DNA of 64,000 nt from Pirellulales bacterium (GCA_035546535.1 DASZWQ010000050.1:148942-212941); one strand, 5' to 3'. Shown: positions 1 to 9,052, counted from the stretch's first letter. The notes: a model not told the origin generated them from the letters alone. Numbers and translations are program-made.

Positions 1-42
1 ATCCAGGCCGCCGGAAAGAAGTGCCACCGCGCGCACCGTCAA
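1..42 (-). CDS. PP-loop ATPase, 5' end only (runs off left edge)
   Basis: On the minus strand, a TTG at 42-40 is preceded by a GGAG (53-50) seven bases away and opens a frame reading M-T-V-R-A-V-A-L-L-S-G-G-L-D to the window edge. The SGGLD(S) string directly after a hydrophobic strand is the PP-loop of ATP pyrophosphatases such as 7-cyano-7-deazaguanine synthase, tRNA 2-thiouridylases and ThiI-like enzymes. An alternative start is the GTG at 36-34. It lies 27 bases downstream of rnc on the same strand, so the two may be co-transcribed. With only 14 codons the subfamily cannot be assigned. Confidence 0.6.
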   Translation of the reverse strand, partial: MTVRAVALLSGGLD

Positions 43-69
43 GAGAACGCTCCTTCGTCGTGGCGGCGG

Positions 70-804
70 TCAATCCGACGGAAAGGGGATGTCATCCCCG
101 CGGATCTCGTTCAAGGCATTTTGCGCCGCCCGCTGCTCGGCTTCTTTCTTGTTGCGCCCCCAGGCCGGATGGTAACGGTCGCGGCCGATCTGGGCCGAGA
201 TCTTGAAGCACTTGCTATGATCCGGCCCTTTTTCATCGAGCAGTTGGTACGTGGGCGTGCTGCCGAATTCGCGCTGGGCAAACTGCTGCAGCTGCGACTT
301 GAAGTTGCAACCGTTTTCGCCCGAGGCCGCCATCTCGATTTCAGGACCCAGGTGCAACTCGATGAACGAACGGGCCGCGGCGTCGCCCCCGTCGAGGTAA
401 ATCGCCGCGATCAGCGACTCGAATACATCGGACAAGAGCGAGGATGGCACCGTGGGATGGCAGGTCATACCCTTGCCGAGAATCAAGAATTCGTCGAGAC
501 GCAGGGCCTCGCTGATCTTGGCGCAGGTCTGGCGGCTGACGACCACCGACTTGATCTTGGTAAGCTCACCCTCGAGCAGATCGGGGTAATTGTGATAGAG
601 AATCTCGCACACAATGAACCCGAGAATGGCGTCGCCAAGGAATTCCAGCCGCTCGTTCGAGGCCAGCCGGTGCTGGGCGCCCGAGGCATGAGTCACCGCC
701 GACAAGAGGAGCGAAGCGTTGCCAAAACGGTAATTGATGCGTTCTTGGCAGCGTTCAAGCTTGTCGAGGATTTGTGTTCGGTCCGTTTCAACGATGTCGC
801 TCAT
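70..804 (-). CDS. rnc: Ribonuclease III
   Basis: Double-strand-specific endoribonuclease that processes rRNA precursors and structured mRNAs in the cytoplasm. The 244-residue product has the RNase III signature NERLEFLGDAILG at residues 50-62, with catalytic acids E54 and D58, and the second acidic pair in SDVFESLIAAIYLDGG near residue 127. A C-terminal double-stranded-RNA-binding domain follows (about 168-236, ending in a KKEAEQRAAQNAL helix). The frame is open upstream to a TTG at 822, but the ATG at 804 (MSDIVETD) gives the usual family length and is preferred. The next minus-strand gene is a PP-loop ATPase 27 bases downstream. Confidence 0.96.
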   Translation of the reverse strand: MSDIVETDRTQILDKLERCQERINYRFGNASLLLSAVTHASGAQHRLASNERLEFLGDAILGFIVCEILYHNYPDLLEGELTKIKSVVVSRQTCAKISEALRLDEFLILGKGMTCHPTVPSSLLSDVFESLIAAIYLDGGDAAARSFIELHLGPEIEMAASGENGCNFKSQLQQFAQREFGSTPTYQLLDEKGPDHSKCFKISAQIGRDRYHPAWGRNKKEAEQRAAQNALNEIRGDDIPFPSD

Positions 805-1127
805 GCAATCTGCACAATACAACGGGGATGAACACGGAGGAGAGGCTTGAATTCCACCATAACCCTAACTGCCATACCGAGTTTTGTCAATCGAACTTGG
901 CTAATCTTACCGATTCTGCTATGACGTTTTTCGATTTCCGGCTGTTATGCACGCCCCTCGTGCAAGAACCAGTCGGCCCCTGGCAACTACCCGATAGCGA
1001 ACCGACGAGCGCCCGTTTTCGTAGCCCAAAGTGTACCGGCTCGTTAATCGACAGCCTTCAAAGCACCTCGCCACCGCCGGTCGACGGAAGGCCCAGCACG
1101 TTCAGCATTCGTTAAGGAGGAGAGTGT
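805..1127. other. Divergent intergenic region rnc / htrA
   Basis: About 320 bases without a credible gene. It separates rnc on the minus strand from htrA on the plus strand, so it should carry both promoters. I see one plus-strand sigma70-like candidate (TTGGCT-17-TATGAC) and the strong AAGGAGGAG ribosome-binding site of htrA at about 1115-1123. Short ORFs here have no recognisable content. Confidence 0.6.
897..925 (+). promoter_or_regulatory. Candidate sigma70-like promoter for htrA
   Basis: TTGGCT at 897-902 and TATGAC at 920-925 with a 17-base spacer. It would give a leader of roughly 200 bases before htrA. Each hexamer matches the consensus only partly, so this is a weak prediction. Confidence 0.25.
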
Positions 1128-2660
1128 ATGAGTTCCATGAATCAGCACGGCAGTACCCGACTATGGGTAGTGGCCTTGGTAGCTGCCAGCGTATTGACCG
1201 GTGCCGCAGTATGGCATGCCCCCAGCGTTGCCGAAGACAAGACCACACCGCCTGTGCCGCCGACCATCGCGCACAAGGCGGAACAAAGTTTCGCGAAGGC
1301 GCTGTCCCATGCGTTCCGCTCGGCCGCCGACGCCGCCATGCCGAGCGTCGTGACGGTGATGTCCGAGACGCGCACGCGGCAGGTTAAAGGCAACGGCCGC
1401 ACGGGCGAGAACCCCTTCAAAGGGACGCCTTACGAAGATCTCTTCAAGGATTTTCAAGGGCGTGGGATTCCCTTCAGCATGCCGGCACCTGAGCGTCGCG
1501 CGGGCGTGGGCGCCGGCGTGATCATCGACAAGTCGGGGATCATTCTCACGAACAATCACGTGGTCGAAGGGGCCACGGAAGTCACGGTACGTTTGTCCGA
1601 TGGTCGCGAGTTCGAAGGTTACGACATCAAGACCGACAAGTCCTCGGACCTGGCCGTCGTTCGTATCAAGGGCGCAGGCGACCTGCCTGCTGCCACGCTC
1701 GGTGACTCGGACAACTTGTCGATCGGCGATTGGGTCATCGCTGTCGGCAATCCGTTCAATCAAGAAATGACCGTCAGCGCGGGCATCATCAGCGGCAAGG
1801 GACGTACGCTCCCATCGGGCCAGCGCGCTCAGTACTTGCAGACGGATGCCGCGATCAATCCGGGTAACTCCGGCGGACCGCTCGTGGATCTCGATGGCGA
1901 AGTGGTCGGCATCAATACGGCCATTGCCTCCAGCAGCGGTGGCTTCCAGGGTGTCGGTTTCGCGATACCGATCAACCAGGCCAAGTGGGTTGCCGATCAG
2001 CTCGTACACGGCGGGGCGGTAAAACGCGCTTACGTGGGCGTGGTTGTCGGCGAGATTTCCGGTGACCTGGCCGAGCAGTTCGGCGTGCATCGTCACGACG
2101 GTGTCTTCGTCAATGAAGTGATACCCAACTCGCCGGCCGCCAAGGCAGGCCTGCAGGAAGGCGACATCATCACCGAGTTCGGTGGCAAGCACGTCGGTAC
2201 GCCCGGCCAGTTGCAACAACTCGTCGAGCGCACTCCGCTGTCGAGCAAGGAAGACCTGGCGGTCCTCCGCGATGGCAAACCGCTGGCCTTGCGGATCGGC
2301 GTGGAAGCCATGCCTGACGAACCGCAGATCCGCAACGTAGGAGGATCGCACGGCGATCACGATCCGCGTTCCTTCACCAGCGACCAACTGGGGCTGGAAG
2401 TGGCGGACTTGAAACCCGAAGAGGCCGAGCAGCTCGGCTACAAGGATGTCAAGGGCGTCGTGATCACGAACGTCGATCCTGATGGCCTCGCGGCCGAACA
2501 CGGCCTGGCCGACGGCATGCTCATCAAGAAAGTCGGTAAGAAGGAGGTCACTTCGGTCGAAGACTTCAAGAAGGCCATGGCCGACGAATCGACGGAAAAA
2601 GGCGTGTTACTGCTGGTGCGGACATCGGCGGGCAATCGCTTCGTCGTCCTGAAAAAGTAA
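1128..2660 (+). CDS. htrA: HtrA/DegP-family periplasmic serine protease
   Basis: Envelope quality-control protease that degrades misfolded exported proteins. The 510-residue product starts with a hydrophobic segment (about residues 12-30) that acts as signal anchor or signal peptide. A trypsin-like domain follows with the complete triad: H144 in TNNHVVEGA, D174 in SSDLAVV and S248 in NPGNSGGPL. Two PDZ domains come next (about 300-390 and 415-505), the second containing VVITNVDPDGLAAEHGL. The ATG at 1128 has an excellent AAGGAGG site seven or so bases upstream. The gene stands alone: a divergent rnc lies upstream and a strong intrinsic terminator follows the stop. Two PDZ domains indicate the DegP/DegQ architecture rather than DegS. 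Confidence 0.95.
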   Translation: MSSMNQHGSTRLWVVALVAASVLTGAAVWHAPSVAEDKTTPPVPPTIAHKAEQSFAKALSHAFRSAADAAMPSVVTVMSETRTRQVKGNGRTGENPFKGTPYEDLFKDFQGRGIPFSMPAPERRAGVGAGVIIDKSGIILTNNHVVEGATEVTVRLSDGREFEGYDIKTDKSSDLAVVRIKGAGDLPAATLGDSDNLSIGDWVIAVGNPFNQEMTVSAGIISGKGRTLPSGQRAQYLQTDAAINPGNSGGPLVDLDGEVVGINTAIASSSGGFQGVGFAIPINQAKWVADQLVHGGAVKRAYVGVVVGEISGDLAEQFGVHRHDGVFVNEVIPNSPAAKAGLQEGDIITEFGGKHVGTPGQLQQLVERTPLSSKEDLAVLRDGKPLALRIGVEAMPDEPQIRNVGGSHGDHDPRSFTSDQLGLEVADLKPEEAEQLGYKDVKGVVITNVDPDGLAAEHGLADGMLIKKVGKKEVTSVEDFKKAMADESTEKGVLLLVRTSAGNRFVVLKK

Positions 2661-2714
2661 AGCAAGCCCGAGCCTCGGCGAAACTCGGCAACTTTGCCAG
2701 AACCGCTATAGTCA

Positions 2715-2747
2715 GGCCGGTGCCCCCGCGGGCACCGGCCTTTTTTT
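2715..2747 (+). terminator. Strong rho-independent terminator after htrA
   Basis: Perfect 11-bp GC stem, GGCCGGTGCCC (2715-2725) pairing with 2730-2740 around a CCGC loop, followed by seven T residues (2741-2747). It lies 55 bases after the htrA stop. Confidence 0.93.
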
Positions 2748-2895
2748 ATTGACTCGTTAACTTGGCACCCTAAGAATGCAGTAACAAAGAGGGGCACGGT
2801 CGGCGTCGGGCCTAGGCCCATATCCATCTGGCGCGCCCGACACGTCTTAACGTCAAGCAACCATCGCTTCCCCGGATCGCGTGGAAACTTCCGGC

Positions 2896-4230
2896 ATGTC
2901 TCAATTGCCACGCCTAGCGATCGGATCCGTTCACCCGGGCGTCGACGCTCAGCCCCTGTGCTGGGCACTCTTGGCGCTGTGGTCCGCGCGGGGGCAGCAA
3001 GTTCAGCATTTTCATGCCACGGCGTCGTTCCCTCGCCTCGAAGGGGCGCGGGCAGCAACGGGCACAAGCTCCCGGCATCTCGATAGCTGGCTGATGACGC
3101 CCGAGGCATGCCGCGAAACGTTTGCCCATGGCGCGGCCCAGGCGACGATGGCTGTCGTCGAGGGCCGCTTTGCACAAGCGAGCGAACAGCCGTACCGAGG
3201 CGGTTGGCTGGACGAGCTCTGCGATTGGCTCGATTTGCCGCGGGTGGCCGTCGTCGACGCTGCACAGATCGGCGATTGCCGTCTGCCACCGCGCCCGCGC
3301 CAGGTCGACGCGCTGCTGATCGACAATCTGCGCGGCCCGGCGCACTTTGCTCAACTGCAGACGACCTTGGAGGCCTTGTGGAAGCTCCCGGTGCTGGGCG
3401 GTATGGACGCGCAAACCTCCGTGCGTGAATCGCTCGCAGCGCTTCCGTCGGGCACCATGCCGCCGCAGGAATTATGCCGGCAACTCGCCACCGGATTGCA
3501 GCGTTACGTCCGGCTTGATCGGTTGCGTGCGTTGGCGGCGCGGCACTCGTTTCCCACCGTGCGTCCGTTTGTCTTCCACGCCGACGATCCACGGCGTTCT
3601 TCTCGGTTGACGGTCGCGGTGGCCTTCGACGAGGCGTTTCGCTGCTACTTCGCCGACGCGCTTGAGTTGCTCGAGATCTCGGGTGCGACGGTGATCGACT
3701 TCTCACCGCTACGCGACGAATCGTTGCCGGCCGACGTCGACCTGGTGTATCTCGGCTGCGGCCATCCGGAACGCCATGCGGCGGCGCTGGCCGAAAATCA
3801 CTGTATGCGGCTGGCGCTGCGCGAGCATTTGTGCGCCGGGCGGCGCATCTACGCCGAAGGGGGAGGCCTGGCGTATCTTTGCGAGCATCTGGTCACGCCC
3901 TGTGGAGAGCGGTTGCCGATGGTGGGGGTCTTTCCAGCGGTGGCGGCAGCCAACCCGCGTCCGGAACCACCAATTCCCACCACCATGACACTCGGCCAGA
4001 AATGCTGGCTCGGTCGGCCTGGAACGAAAGTGCGCGGCTACCTCAGCGGCAACTGGCGCATCGAATCGACGGGAAGAATCGAAAGCCTGGCCACGGAATC
4101 GGCTTATCGGCACGATCTTGTGAGTCGCTACCTGGCGATCGGCAGCCGGATGCACATCAATTTCGTTCCGCAGCCGGAAATCCTGCATAGTTTCTTGCAG
4201 CCCACGCTTCAGCACCAGACATTGTGTTGA
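2896..4230 (+). CDS. CobB/CbiA-like protein lacking catalytic Cys and P-loop
   Basis: The 444-residue product has the two-domain layout of cobyrinic acid a,c-diamide synthase (CobB/CbiA): an N-terminal dethiobiotin-synthetase-like ATPase fold and a C-terminal class-I glutamine amidotransferase-like fold. The overall register is kept: HLDSWLMT and MAVVEGRF align with the NLDxWLL and VVEGxMGL segments, and AVAFDEAFRCYFADALELL opens the amidotransferase half. The P-loop position reads AIGSVHPGVDAQ instead of a GTxSxxGKT motif. The expected AECGGL nucleophile elbow reads AEGGGL, with G322 (codon GGG) replacing Cys. A His near the C-terminus (SRMHINF) remains. It is therefore unlikely to be an ordinary glutamine-dependent diamide synthase. 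The ATG at 2896 is preferred over a GTG at 2881. No other cobalamin gene lies nearby. The fold assignment is fairly secure; the role is unknown. Confidence 0.75.
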   Translation: MSQLPRLAIGSVHPGVDAQPLCWALLALWSARGQQVQHFHATASFPRLEGARAATGTSSRHLDSWLMTPEACRETFAHGAAQATMAVVEGRFAQASEQPYRGGWLDELCDWLDLPRVAVVDAAQIGDCRLPPRPRQVDALLIDNLRGPAHFAQLQTTLEALWKLPVLGGMDAQTSVRESLAALPSGTMPPQELCRQLATGLQRYVRLDRLRALAARHSFPTVRPFVFHADDPRRSSRLTVAVAFDEAFRCYFADALELLEISGATVIDFSPLRDESLPADVDLVYLGCGHPERHAAALAENHCMRLALREHLCAGRRIYAEGGGLAYLCEHLVTPCGERLPMVGVFPAVAAANPRPEPPIPTTMTLGQKCWLGRPGTKVRGYLSGNWRIESTGRIESLATESAYRHDLVSRYLAIGSRMHINFVPQPEILHSFLQPTLQHQTLC

Positions 4231-4327
4231 GTTGCGTTTGGCCCACACAATCTTCGACGGTGCGAGCTTTTGTGGGGGCAGCTTCGATCTGGCAGCTTCG
4301 GCCTGGCCGTGGCGCGATCTCGATTTC

Positions 4328-4516
4328 TCAGCTCACCAGGATTCCGGCGATCAAACTCACGGCGATCACGGTTTCGACCAGCCCCATGACCTGCATCGTG
4401 CGCGGATCGGTTTGCACCAGGAATTCCTTGAACTGGGTGGGAAAGACGCTCAGTGTGAACCCCTCCATCAGGAAAAGTGTCAACGCGATGAGGGTAATCC
4501 AGCGTGCGGCGTCCAT
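4328..4516 (-). CDS. DUF2065 family small membrane protein
   Basis: A 62-residue protein made mostly of two hydrophobic helices, about residues 6-20 and 45-60. A short polar loop (QFKEFLVQTDPRTMQVMG) links them. Size, the EGFTLSVFP segment after the first helix and the RTMQVMGLVE lead-in to the second helix fit the DUF2065 inner-membrane family, which has no established function. It is convergent with the CobB-like gene and divergent from pdxJ. Confidence 0.72.
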   Translation of the reverse strand: MDAARWITLIALTLFLMEGFTLSVFPTQFKEFLVQTDPRTMQVMGLVETVIAVSLIAGILVS

Positions 4517-4584
4517 CGACAGGCCCTATTGATCGAGACGAGCGCGGGCCAACAATCGGCTCTTCCGCCCGGCATTCACCCAAC

Positions 4585-4590
4585 TATAAT
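4585..4590 (+). promoter_or_regulatory. Candidate -10 box upstream of pdxJ
   Basis: A perfect TATAAT lies 55 bases before the pdxJ ATG. No convincing -35 hexamer is present at 16-18 bases, so only the -10 is called. Confidence 0.35.
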
Positions 4591-4644
4591 CTTCGCTTCA
4601 CCGACGGCAACGCCGCTCTCCCCCTGTAAGCAATCGTTCATGCC

Positions 4645-5358
4645 ATGGCCCAGTTAGGCGTCAATATCGACCACGTAGCGACGGTGCGGCAGGCACGGCG
4701 CACTTATGAGCCGGATCCCGTGTGGGCGGCGGCCGCCGCCGAACTCGGGGGCGCCGATGGCATCACGATCCATCTGCGCGAGGATCGCCGGCACATTCAG
4801 GATCGGGACCTTCGCATCCTGCGCGAGACGGTCACCGTGAAGCTGAATCTCGAGCTGGCCTGCGACAACGACGTGCTCGATCTCGCCTGCCAGGTGAAGC
4901 CCAATCAGGCCACGCTGGTGCCCGAGCGGCGCGAGGAAGTGACCACCGAAGGCGGTCTGGATGTTGCCGGTGCAGAAAAGAAGGTCGCCACCGCCATCAA
5001 GCGCCTGCACGACGCCGGTATCATCGTCAGCTTGTTTCTCGACCCCGACCCGCGCGCGATCGAGCGCGCGCATCGCCTGCAGGCTGACGCCGTCGAGTTG
5101 CATACCGGCCAGTACGCGCTGGCGAAGGAGCAAGAGCAGGCCGCGGAGCTCAAGAAGCTGTCCGACGCCGCCCGGCTGATCGTCGAACGGGGGCTGACCC
5201 TGCACGCGGGCCACGGGCTGACCTATCGGAACGTCGTGCCGGTTGCCCGGCTGCCGCAGATGTGCGAACTGAACATCGGGCACAGCATCGTCGCCCGGGC
5301 CCTGATGGTCGGCTTCCAGGCGGCGGTACGCGAGATGAAACAACTGGTTTCGACCTGA
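4645..5358 (+). CDS. pdxJ: Pyridoxine 5'-phosphate synthase
   Basis: Last ring-closing step of the deoxyxylulose-5-phosphate-dependent vitamin B6 pathway: condenses 1-deoxyxylulose 5-phosphate with 3-amino-2-oxopropyl phosphate to give pyridoxine 5'-phosphate. The 237-residue TIM barrel has typical PdxJ motifs: [12 protein letters not shown] at residues 6-17, [50 protein letters not shown] and [11 protein letters not shown] near the C-terminus. Length matches the family. Probable promoter at 4585. PLP made by this route would serve the PLP enzymes encoded later in the window. Confidence 0.97.
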   Translation: MAQLGVNIDHVATVRQARRTYEPDPVWAAAAAELGGADGITIHLREDRRHIQDRDLRILRETVTVKLNLELACDNDVLDLACQVKPNQATLVPERREEVTTEGGLDVAGAEKKVATAIKRLHDAGIIVSLFLDPDPRAIERAHRLQADAVELHTGQYALAKEQEQAAELKKLSDAARLIVERGLTLHAGHGLTYRNVVPVARLPQMCELNIGHSIVARALMVGFQAAVREMKQLVST

Positions 5359-5387
5359 TCAACGGCAAGGGCCCTGCCCTGCCCCCT

Positions 5388-5416
5388 TTGCACGCAAAAT
5401 CGTCCTGCTCTATGAT
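5388..5416 (+). promoter_or_regulatory. Candidate sigma70 promoter for dapA
   Basis: TTGCAC (5388-5393) and TATGAT (5411-5416) separated by 17 bases, 67 bases before the dapA start and shortly after the pdxJ stop. Confidence 0.4.
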
Positions 5417-5482
5417 GCGCGGACGTTAGCCATTCCTCATTCTATAAGGATGCGCGGCCGCGGACCGCGACGATTTGCGAAC

Positions 5483-6370
5483 ATGACGACCAAGGGTGAA
5501 GCGTTCGCCGGGCTGTCGGTGGCCATTACCACGCCGTTCAAGGACGGCGAAATCGATTTCCCGACCCTGCGCAAGCAGATCGATTTCCAGGTCGCGGCCG
5601 GCACTCATTGCATCTGCCCCGTCGGCACCACGGGCGAGTCCCCGACCCTCTCGCACGACGAGCACGACCGCGTCATCGCGGAAGTCGTGCAGATGGCAGC
5701 CGGCCGCATCAAGGTGATGGCTGGCACCGGCTCGAACAGCACGCGCGAGGCCCTGCGGCTGACCAGGCACGCCGCCAAGTCCGGCGCCGACGCGGCGCTG
5801 GTCGTCGCCCCCTATTACAACAAGCCGACGCAGGAAGGGTTCTATCAACACTTCAAGGCCTTGGCCGAGGCCACGGACCTGCCGATCTGCGTCTACAACA
5901 TCCCAGGCCGGACGGGCAAGAACATCGAGCCCGAGACCATCGCCCGGATGGCCGAGTTGAAGAACATCACGATGGTCAAAGAGGCCACCGGTTCGATGGA
6001 CCAGGCCTCTCAGGTTCTTGCACTGACGAATCTCACCGTGCTCAGCGGCGACGACAGCCTGACGTTACCTTTGTTGGCGATCGGCGGGCGCGGCGTGATT
6101 TCGGTGGTGGGCAACATTGTCCCAGGCGACATGCTGGCGCTTCTGCGCAGTTTCGAGGCCGGCAAGTTGGCCGAAGCGCAGGCCTGGCACAAGAAGCTCT
6201 TCCCCTTGTGCCGCGACATGCTGGGACTGGCCACCAACCCGATCCCCATCAAGGCAGCCATGCGACTGCTGGGTCGCGACAACGGCGAAATGCGCCTGCC
6301 GATGACGCCGCTCGGCCCGGCTGACGAAGCCAAGTTGCGCTCGACTCTGGCCGGCTACGGCCTGCTGTAG
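5483..6370 (+). CDS. dapA: 4-hydroxy-tetrahydrodipicolinate synthase
   Basis: First committed step of the diaminopimelate/lysine pathway: condenses pyruvate with aspartate semialdehyde. The 295-residue TIM barrel carries the pyruvate-binding GTTGES loop (48-53), Y138 in YNIPGRTG and the Schiff-base lysine K166 in ITMVKEATG. The GVISVVGN segment is also typical. The frame is open from 5450, but the ATG at 5483 (MTTKGEAF) gives the normal family start. It follows pdxJ with its own likely promoter. DapA-like aldolases (NanA, KDG aldolase) are the alternative; the ES residues after GTTG and the R in PGRTG favour true DapA. Confidence 0.93.
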   Translation: MTTKGEAFAGLSVAITTPFKDGEIDFPTLRKQIDFQVAAGTHCICPVGTTGESPTLSHDEHDRVIAEVVQMAAGRIKVMAGTGSNSTREALRLTRHAAKSGADAALVVAPYYNKPTQEGFYQHFKALAEATDLPICVYNIPGRTGKNIEPETIARMAELKNITMVKEATGSMDQASQVLALTNLTVLSGDDSLTLPLLAIGGRGVISVVGNIVPGDMLALLRSFEAGKLAEAQAWHKKLFPLCRDMLGLATNPIPIKAAMRLLGRDNGEMRLPMTPLGPADEAKLRSTLAGYGLL

Positions 6371-6430
6371 TTTGCTCTCGCGGCATGGAACACGGCCAGC
6401 CGGTCGGAGCGAACGGAGGATTTCGCAGCA

Positions 6431-7567
6431 ATGCGCCGGGTGCTGCTTCTCTGCGAATATCCAACGCTCAACGGTGGCGAGCAATCCCTGCTGGCACTTT
6501 TGCCGCTGCTGCGCACGACGGCCGATTTCCACTTCGCGGCGCTAGCGCCGCCGAGCGGGCCGCTGGCCGAAGCCTTTGCCGCACATGACGTCGAAGTGTT
6601 GCCGCTGGAGGTCAGCGCCGACGGCCAGCGCTCGCAAGCGGCGCTGCGTGCGCAAATCGTTCGCGCGATCCAGCAAACGAAGCCAGACGTGGTTCATGCC
6701 AATAGCCTGGCGATGGGCCGGTTGGCCGGTCCCGTGGCCGCAGCGCACGGCGTGCCGAGCATCGCGCACCTGCGCGATATTATCGGGCTGAGCGGCCAGG
6801 CCATTGTGGACCTGAATCAGAATACGCGACTACTCGCGGTCTCGGCCGCCACACGCACGCACCATATCTCGCAAGGCATCGACGCGGACAAGGCGTTCGT
6901 CGTCTACAACGGCGTTGACCTGGCCCGTTTTCATCCGCGACCGCACAGCGGCTGGCTGCACCGCCAGTTGCAGCTACCACCAGATGCCATGCTCATCGGC
7001 ACGATCGGCCAGTTGGTATTGCGCAAGGGGCATGACGTGCTGGCCGAAGCAGCGGCGTTGCTCGCGCGCCATTTTCCACGGGCCCATTACGTGATCGTGG
7101 GCGAACGGTATTCGACGAAAGATGAAGCCCGCAACCACGAAGAACATGTTCGCCAGCGGTTCGCACGCGGCGACCTGGCAGGGCGCGGCCATTTCCTTGG
7201 AGTTCGCCAGGACGTGCCGGAAATCCTGACCGAGTTGTGCCTGCTTGTGCATCCGGCCCGTCAAGAGCCGCTGGGACGCGTGCTGCTCGAAGCGGCAGCA
7301 TCAGGCGTGCCTGTCGTCGCGACCGACGTGGGGGGAACGAGCGAGATATTCCCGCCGGGTACGGCGCTCTTGGTTCCGCCGAACGATCCGGTGGCGCTGG
7401 CCGAATCTATGAGCGCTATCCTGAATGATGGTGCGCTGCGGGAAAAGCTTGCCGCTTCGGCGCTCGACCGAGCGCGGCGTTGTTTCGATGCCGCGGTAGC
7501 CGCCGCGGAATTGGCGCGGCATTACCTGGCCGCCATCTCTCGGTCGGGGGCGCAGCGGACGGGGTGA
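6431..7567 (+). CDS. GT4-family glycosyltransferase (GT-B fold)
   Basis: A 378-residue retaining glycosyltransferase. The N-terminal Rossmann half starts VLLLCEYPTLNGGEQSLL, with the GG glycine loop that follows the first strand in GT4 enzymes. The C-terminal nucleotide-sugar half contains GTIGQLVLRKGHDVLAEA and the EX7E region HPARQEPLGRVLLEAAASG followed by VPVVATDVGGTSEIF. Donor and acceptor cannot be read from the sequence. It sits 60 bases after dapA, with GGAGG 11-15 bases upstream of the ATG. No cell-surface polysaccharide cluster surrounds it. Confidence 0.9.
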   Translation: MRRVLLLCEYPTLNGGEQSLLALLPLLRTTADFHFAALAPPSGPLAEAFAAHDVEVLPLEVSADGQRSQAALRAQIVRAIQQTKPDVVHANSLAMGRLAGPVAAAHGVPSIAHLRDIIGLSGQAIVDLNQNTRLLAVSAATRTHHISQGIDADKAFVVYNGVDLARFHPRPHSGWLHRQLQLPPDAMLIGTIGQLVLRKGHDVLAEAAALLARHFPRAHYVIVGERYSTKDEARNHEEHVRQRFARGDLAGRGHFLGVRQDVPEILTELCLLVHPARQEPLGRVLLEAAASGVPVVATDVGGTSEIFPPGTALLVPPNDPVALAESMSAILNDGALREKLAASALDRARRCFDAAVAAAELARHYLAAISRSGAQRTG

Positions 7568-7593
7568 CAATCGCCTCGCGGCGCCGCTAGATT
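7564..7593 (+). promoter_or_regulatory. Candidate sigma70 promoter for the aminotransferase
   Basis: GTGACA (7564-7569), overlapping the stop of the glycosyltransferase, then an 18-base spacer and TAGATT (7588-7593). The next start is 43 bases downstream. Confidence 0.35.
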
Positions 7594-7635
7594 AAAGCCT
7601 GCAAATACACGCCGCACACCGCCCGAGAAGATCCG

Positions 7636-9009
7636 ATGAGTGACACGCATTCGCCCCTGATCGACGCCTACTGCAAACGCACGCCGACGTCGGCGCGGCT
7701 TTATGGACGGGCCAAGGATATCTTTCCGAGTGGCGTGACGCACGACGGCCGGTTTCTCGAACCGCATCCGATTTACGTCGACCGCGCCGCCGGCTCGCGC
7801 AAATGGGATGTCGACGGTCATGAGTACGTCGACTACGCCGGCGGGCACGGGGCTTTGCTGCTCGGTCATAGCCACCCGACGGTCGTCGAGGCGATCGCGC
7901 GGCAATTGCCGCGGGGCACGCACCTCGGTTCTGGACACGAGTTGGAAATCCGCTGGGGCGAGTTGGTCCGCGAATTAGTACCCTCGGCGGAAATGGTGCG
8001 CTTTACCAATTCCGGCACCGAGGCCACGATGCTGGCCTTGCGATTGGCCAGGGCGTTTACCGGGCGCCCGAAGATCCTGCGCTTCGCTGGGCATTTTCAT
8101 GGCTGGCACGATCACATGGCCTTCGGCGTGGGATCACATTTCGACGGTACGCCCACGCCGGGCGTCCTGGAAGGCGTCGCCGATAACGTGGTCCTGGCGC
8201 CACCTGGCGATATCCAGGCCACGCGTGCCGTACTCGACAGTCATAAAGACATTGCCGCCGCGATCATCGAACCGACCGGCGCAAGCTGGGGGCAGGTGCC
8301 GATCTCGCCCGCGTTCATCGAGGCGCTCGTCGAGATGACGCGTGCCCGCGGCGTACTCTTGATCTTTGATGAAGTGATCAGCGGCTTCCGCTGCACGCCG
8401 GGGGGCGCGCAAGCGCATTATGGGGTGAAGCCCGACCTCACGACACTGGCCAAGATTCTCGCCGGCGGACTGCCGGGAGGCGCACTCGTGGGGCGACGCG
8501 ACATCATGGAGTACCTCGATTTCACGAAATCCGTGGCGGCCGGCCGAGAAAAAATCTCGCATCATGGCACCTACAACGGCAACCCGTTGTCGGCCGCGGC
8601 GGGAATCGCCACGCTCGAGATCGTGCGCTCGACCGACGCTTGCCGTCGCGCCAACGACTACGCGGCGCGGCTGCGCGACGCGGCCAATCAGGCGCTCCGC
8701 GACGAGAAACTGCCGTGGATCGTCTACGGATCGTTTTCCGGGTTCCACATTTTCACCGATCCGACGGGCCTGCGCCCCTCGGCCGCGGACATCGAGGCGG
8801 GCAAGCTCGACTATCGCGTCTTCAAGACGCCGCCGGCGCGCTCGCTAGCCGTGAAACTGCGTTTGGGGATGTTGTTGCACGGCGTAGATATCTTTTCCTG
8901 GCCCGGTGGCCCCACGTCGGCCGCGCACACCGAGGACGATCTGGCGCAAACCGTTGAAGCCCTGCGGCGAACGGTGCGCATGCTGCGCGACGAAGGAGAG
9001 ATTGCGTAA
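7636..9009 (+). CDS. Class-III PLP aminotransferase, glutamate-1-semialdehyde aminomutase-like
   Basis: A 457-residue fold-type I PLP enzyme of the HemL/class-III group. Landmarks are NSGTEATMLALRLAR (125-139), HFHGWHD (153-159), FDEVISGFR (244-252, cofactor Asp D245) and the PLP-binding lysine K273 in TLAKILAGGLPGG. The C-terminal YNGNPLSAAAG segment matches HemL-like enzymes. At 457 residues with the insert RPSAADIEAGKLDYRVFK it is longer than true HemL (about 430). It is therefore more likely a HemL-like aspartate-aminotransferase-family paralogue of unknown substrate. No haem genes are adjacent. Confidence 0.85.
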   Translation: MSDTHSPLIDAYCKRTPTSARLYGRAKDIFPSGVTHDGRFLEPHPIYVDRAAGSRKWDVDGHEYVDYAGGHGALLLGHSHPTVVEAIARQLPRGTHLGSGHELEIRWGELVRELVPSAEMVRFTNSGTEATMLALRLARAFTGRPKILRFAGHFHGWHDHMAFGVGSHFDGTPTPGVLEGVADNVVLAPPGDIQATRAVLDSHKDIAAAIIEPTGASWGQVPISPAFIEALVEMTRARGVLLIFDEVISGFRCTPGGAQAHYGVKPDLTTLAKILAGGLPGGALVGRRDIMEYLDFTKSVAAGREKISHHGTYNGNPLSAAAGIATLEIVRSTDACRRANDYAARLRDAANQALRDEKLPWIVYGSFSGFHIFTDPTGLRPSAADIEAGKLDYRVFKTPPARSLAVKLRLGMLLHGVDIFSWPGGPTSAAHTEDDLAQTVEALRRTVRMLRDEGEIA

Positions 9010-9052
9010 AGCGGCAAACGCAGGCGCTTTGCTATAGAAGACGTTGTAAAGG

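Noticed and set aside
1161..2501. 446-residue minus-strand frame opposite htrA
   Set aside because: Antisense shadow of a clear HtrA protease; Arg/His-rich translation with no family features.
5359..5482. Terminator between pdxJ and dapA
   Set aside because: The GGGCCCTGCCCTGCCCC stretch does not form a stable stem followed by T residues; a promoter candidate is the better-supported feature here.
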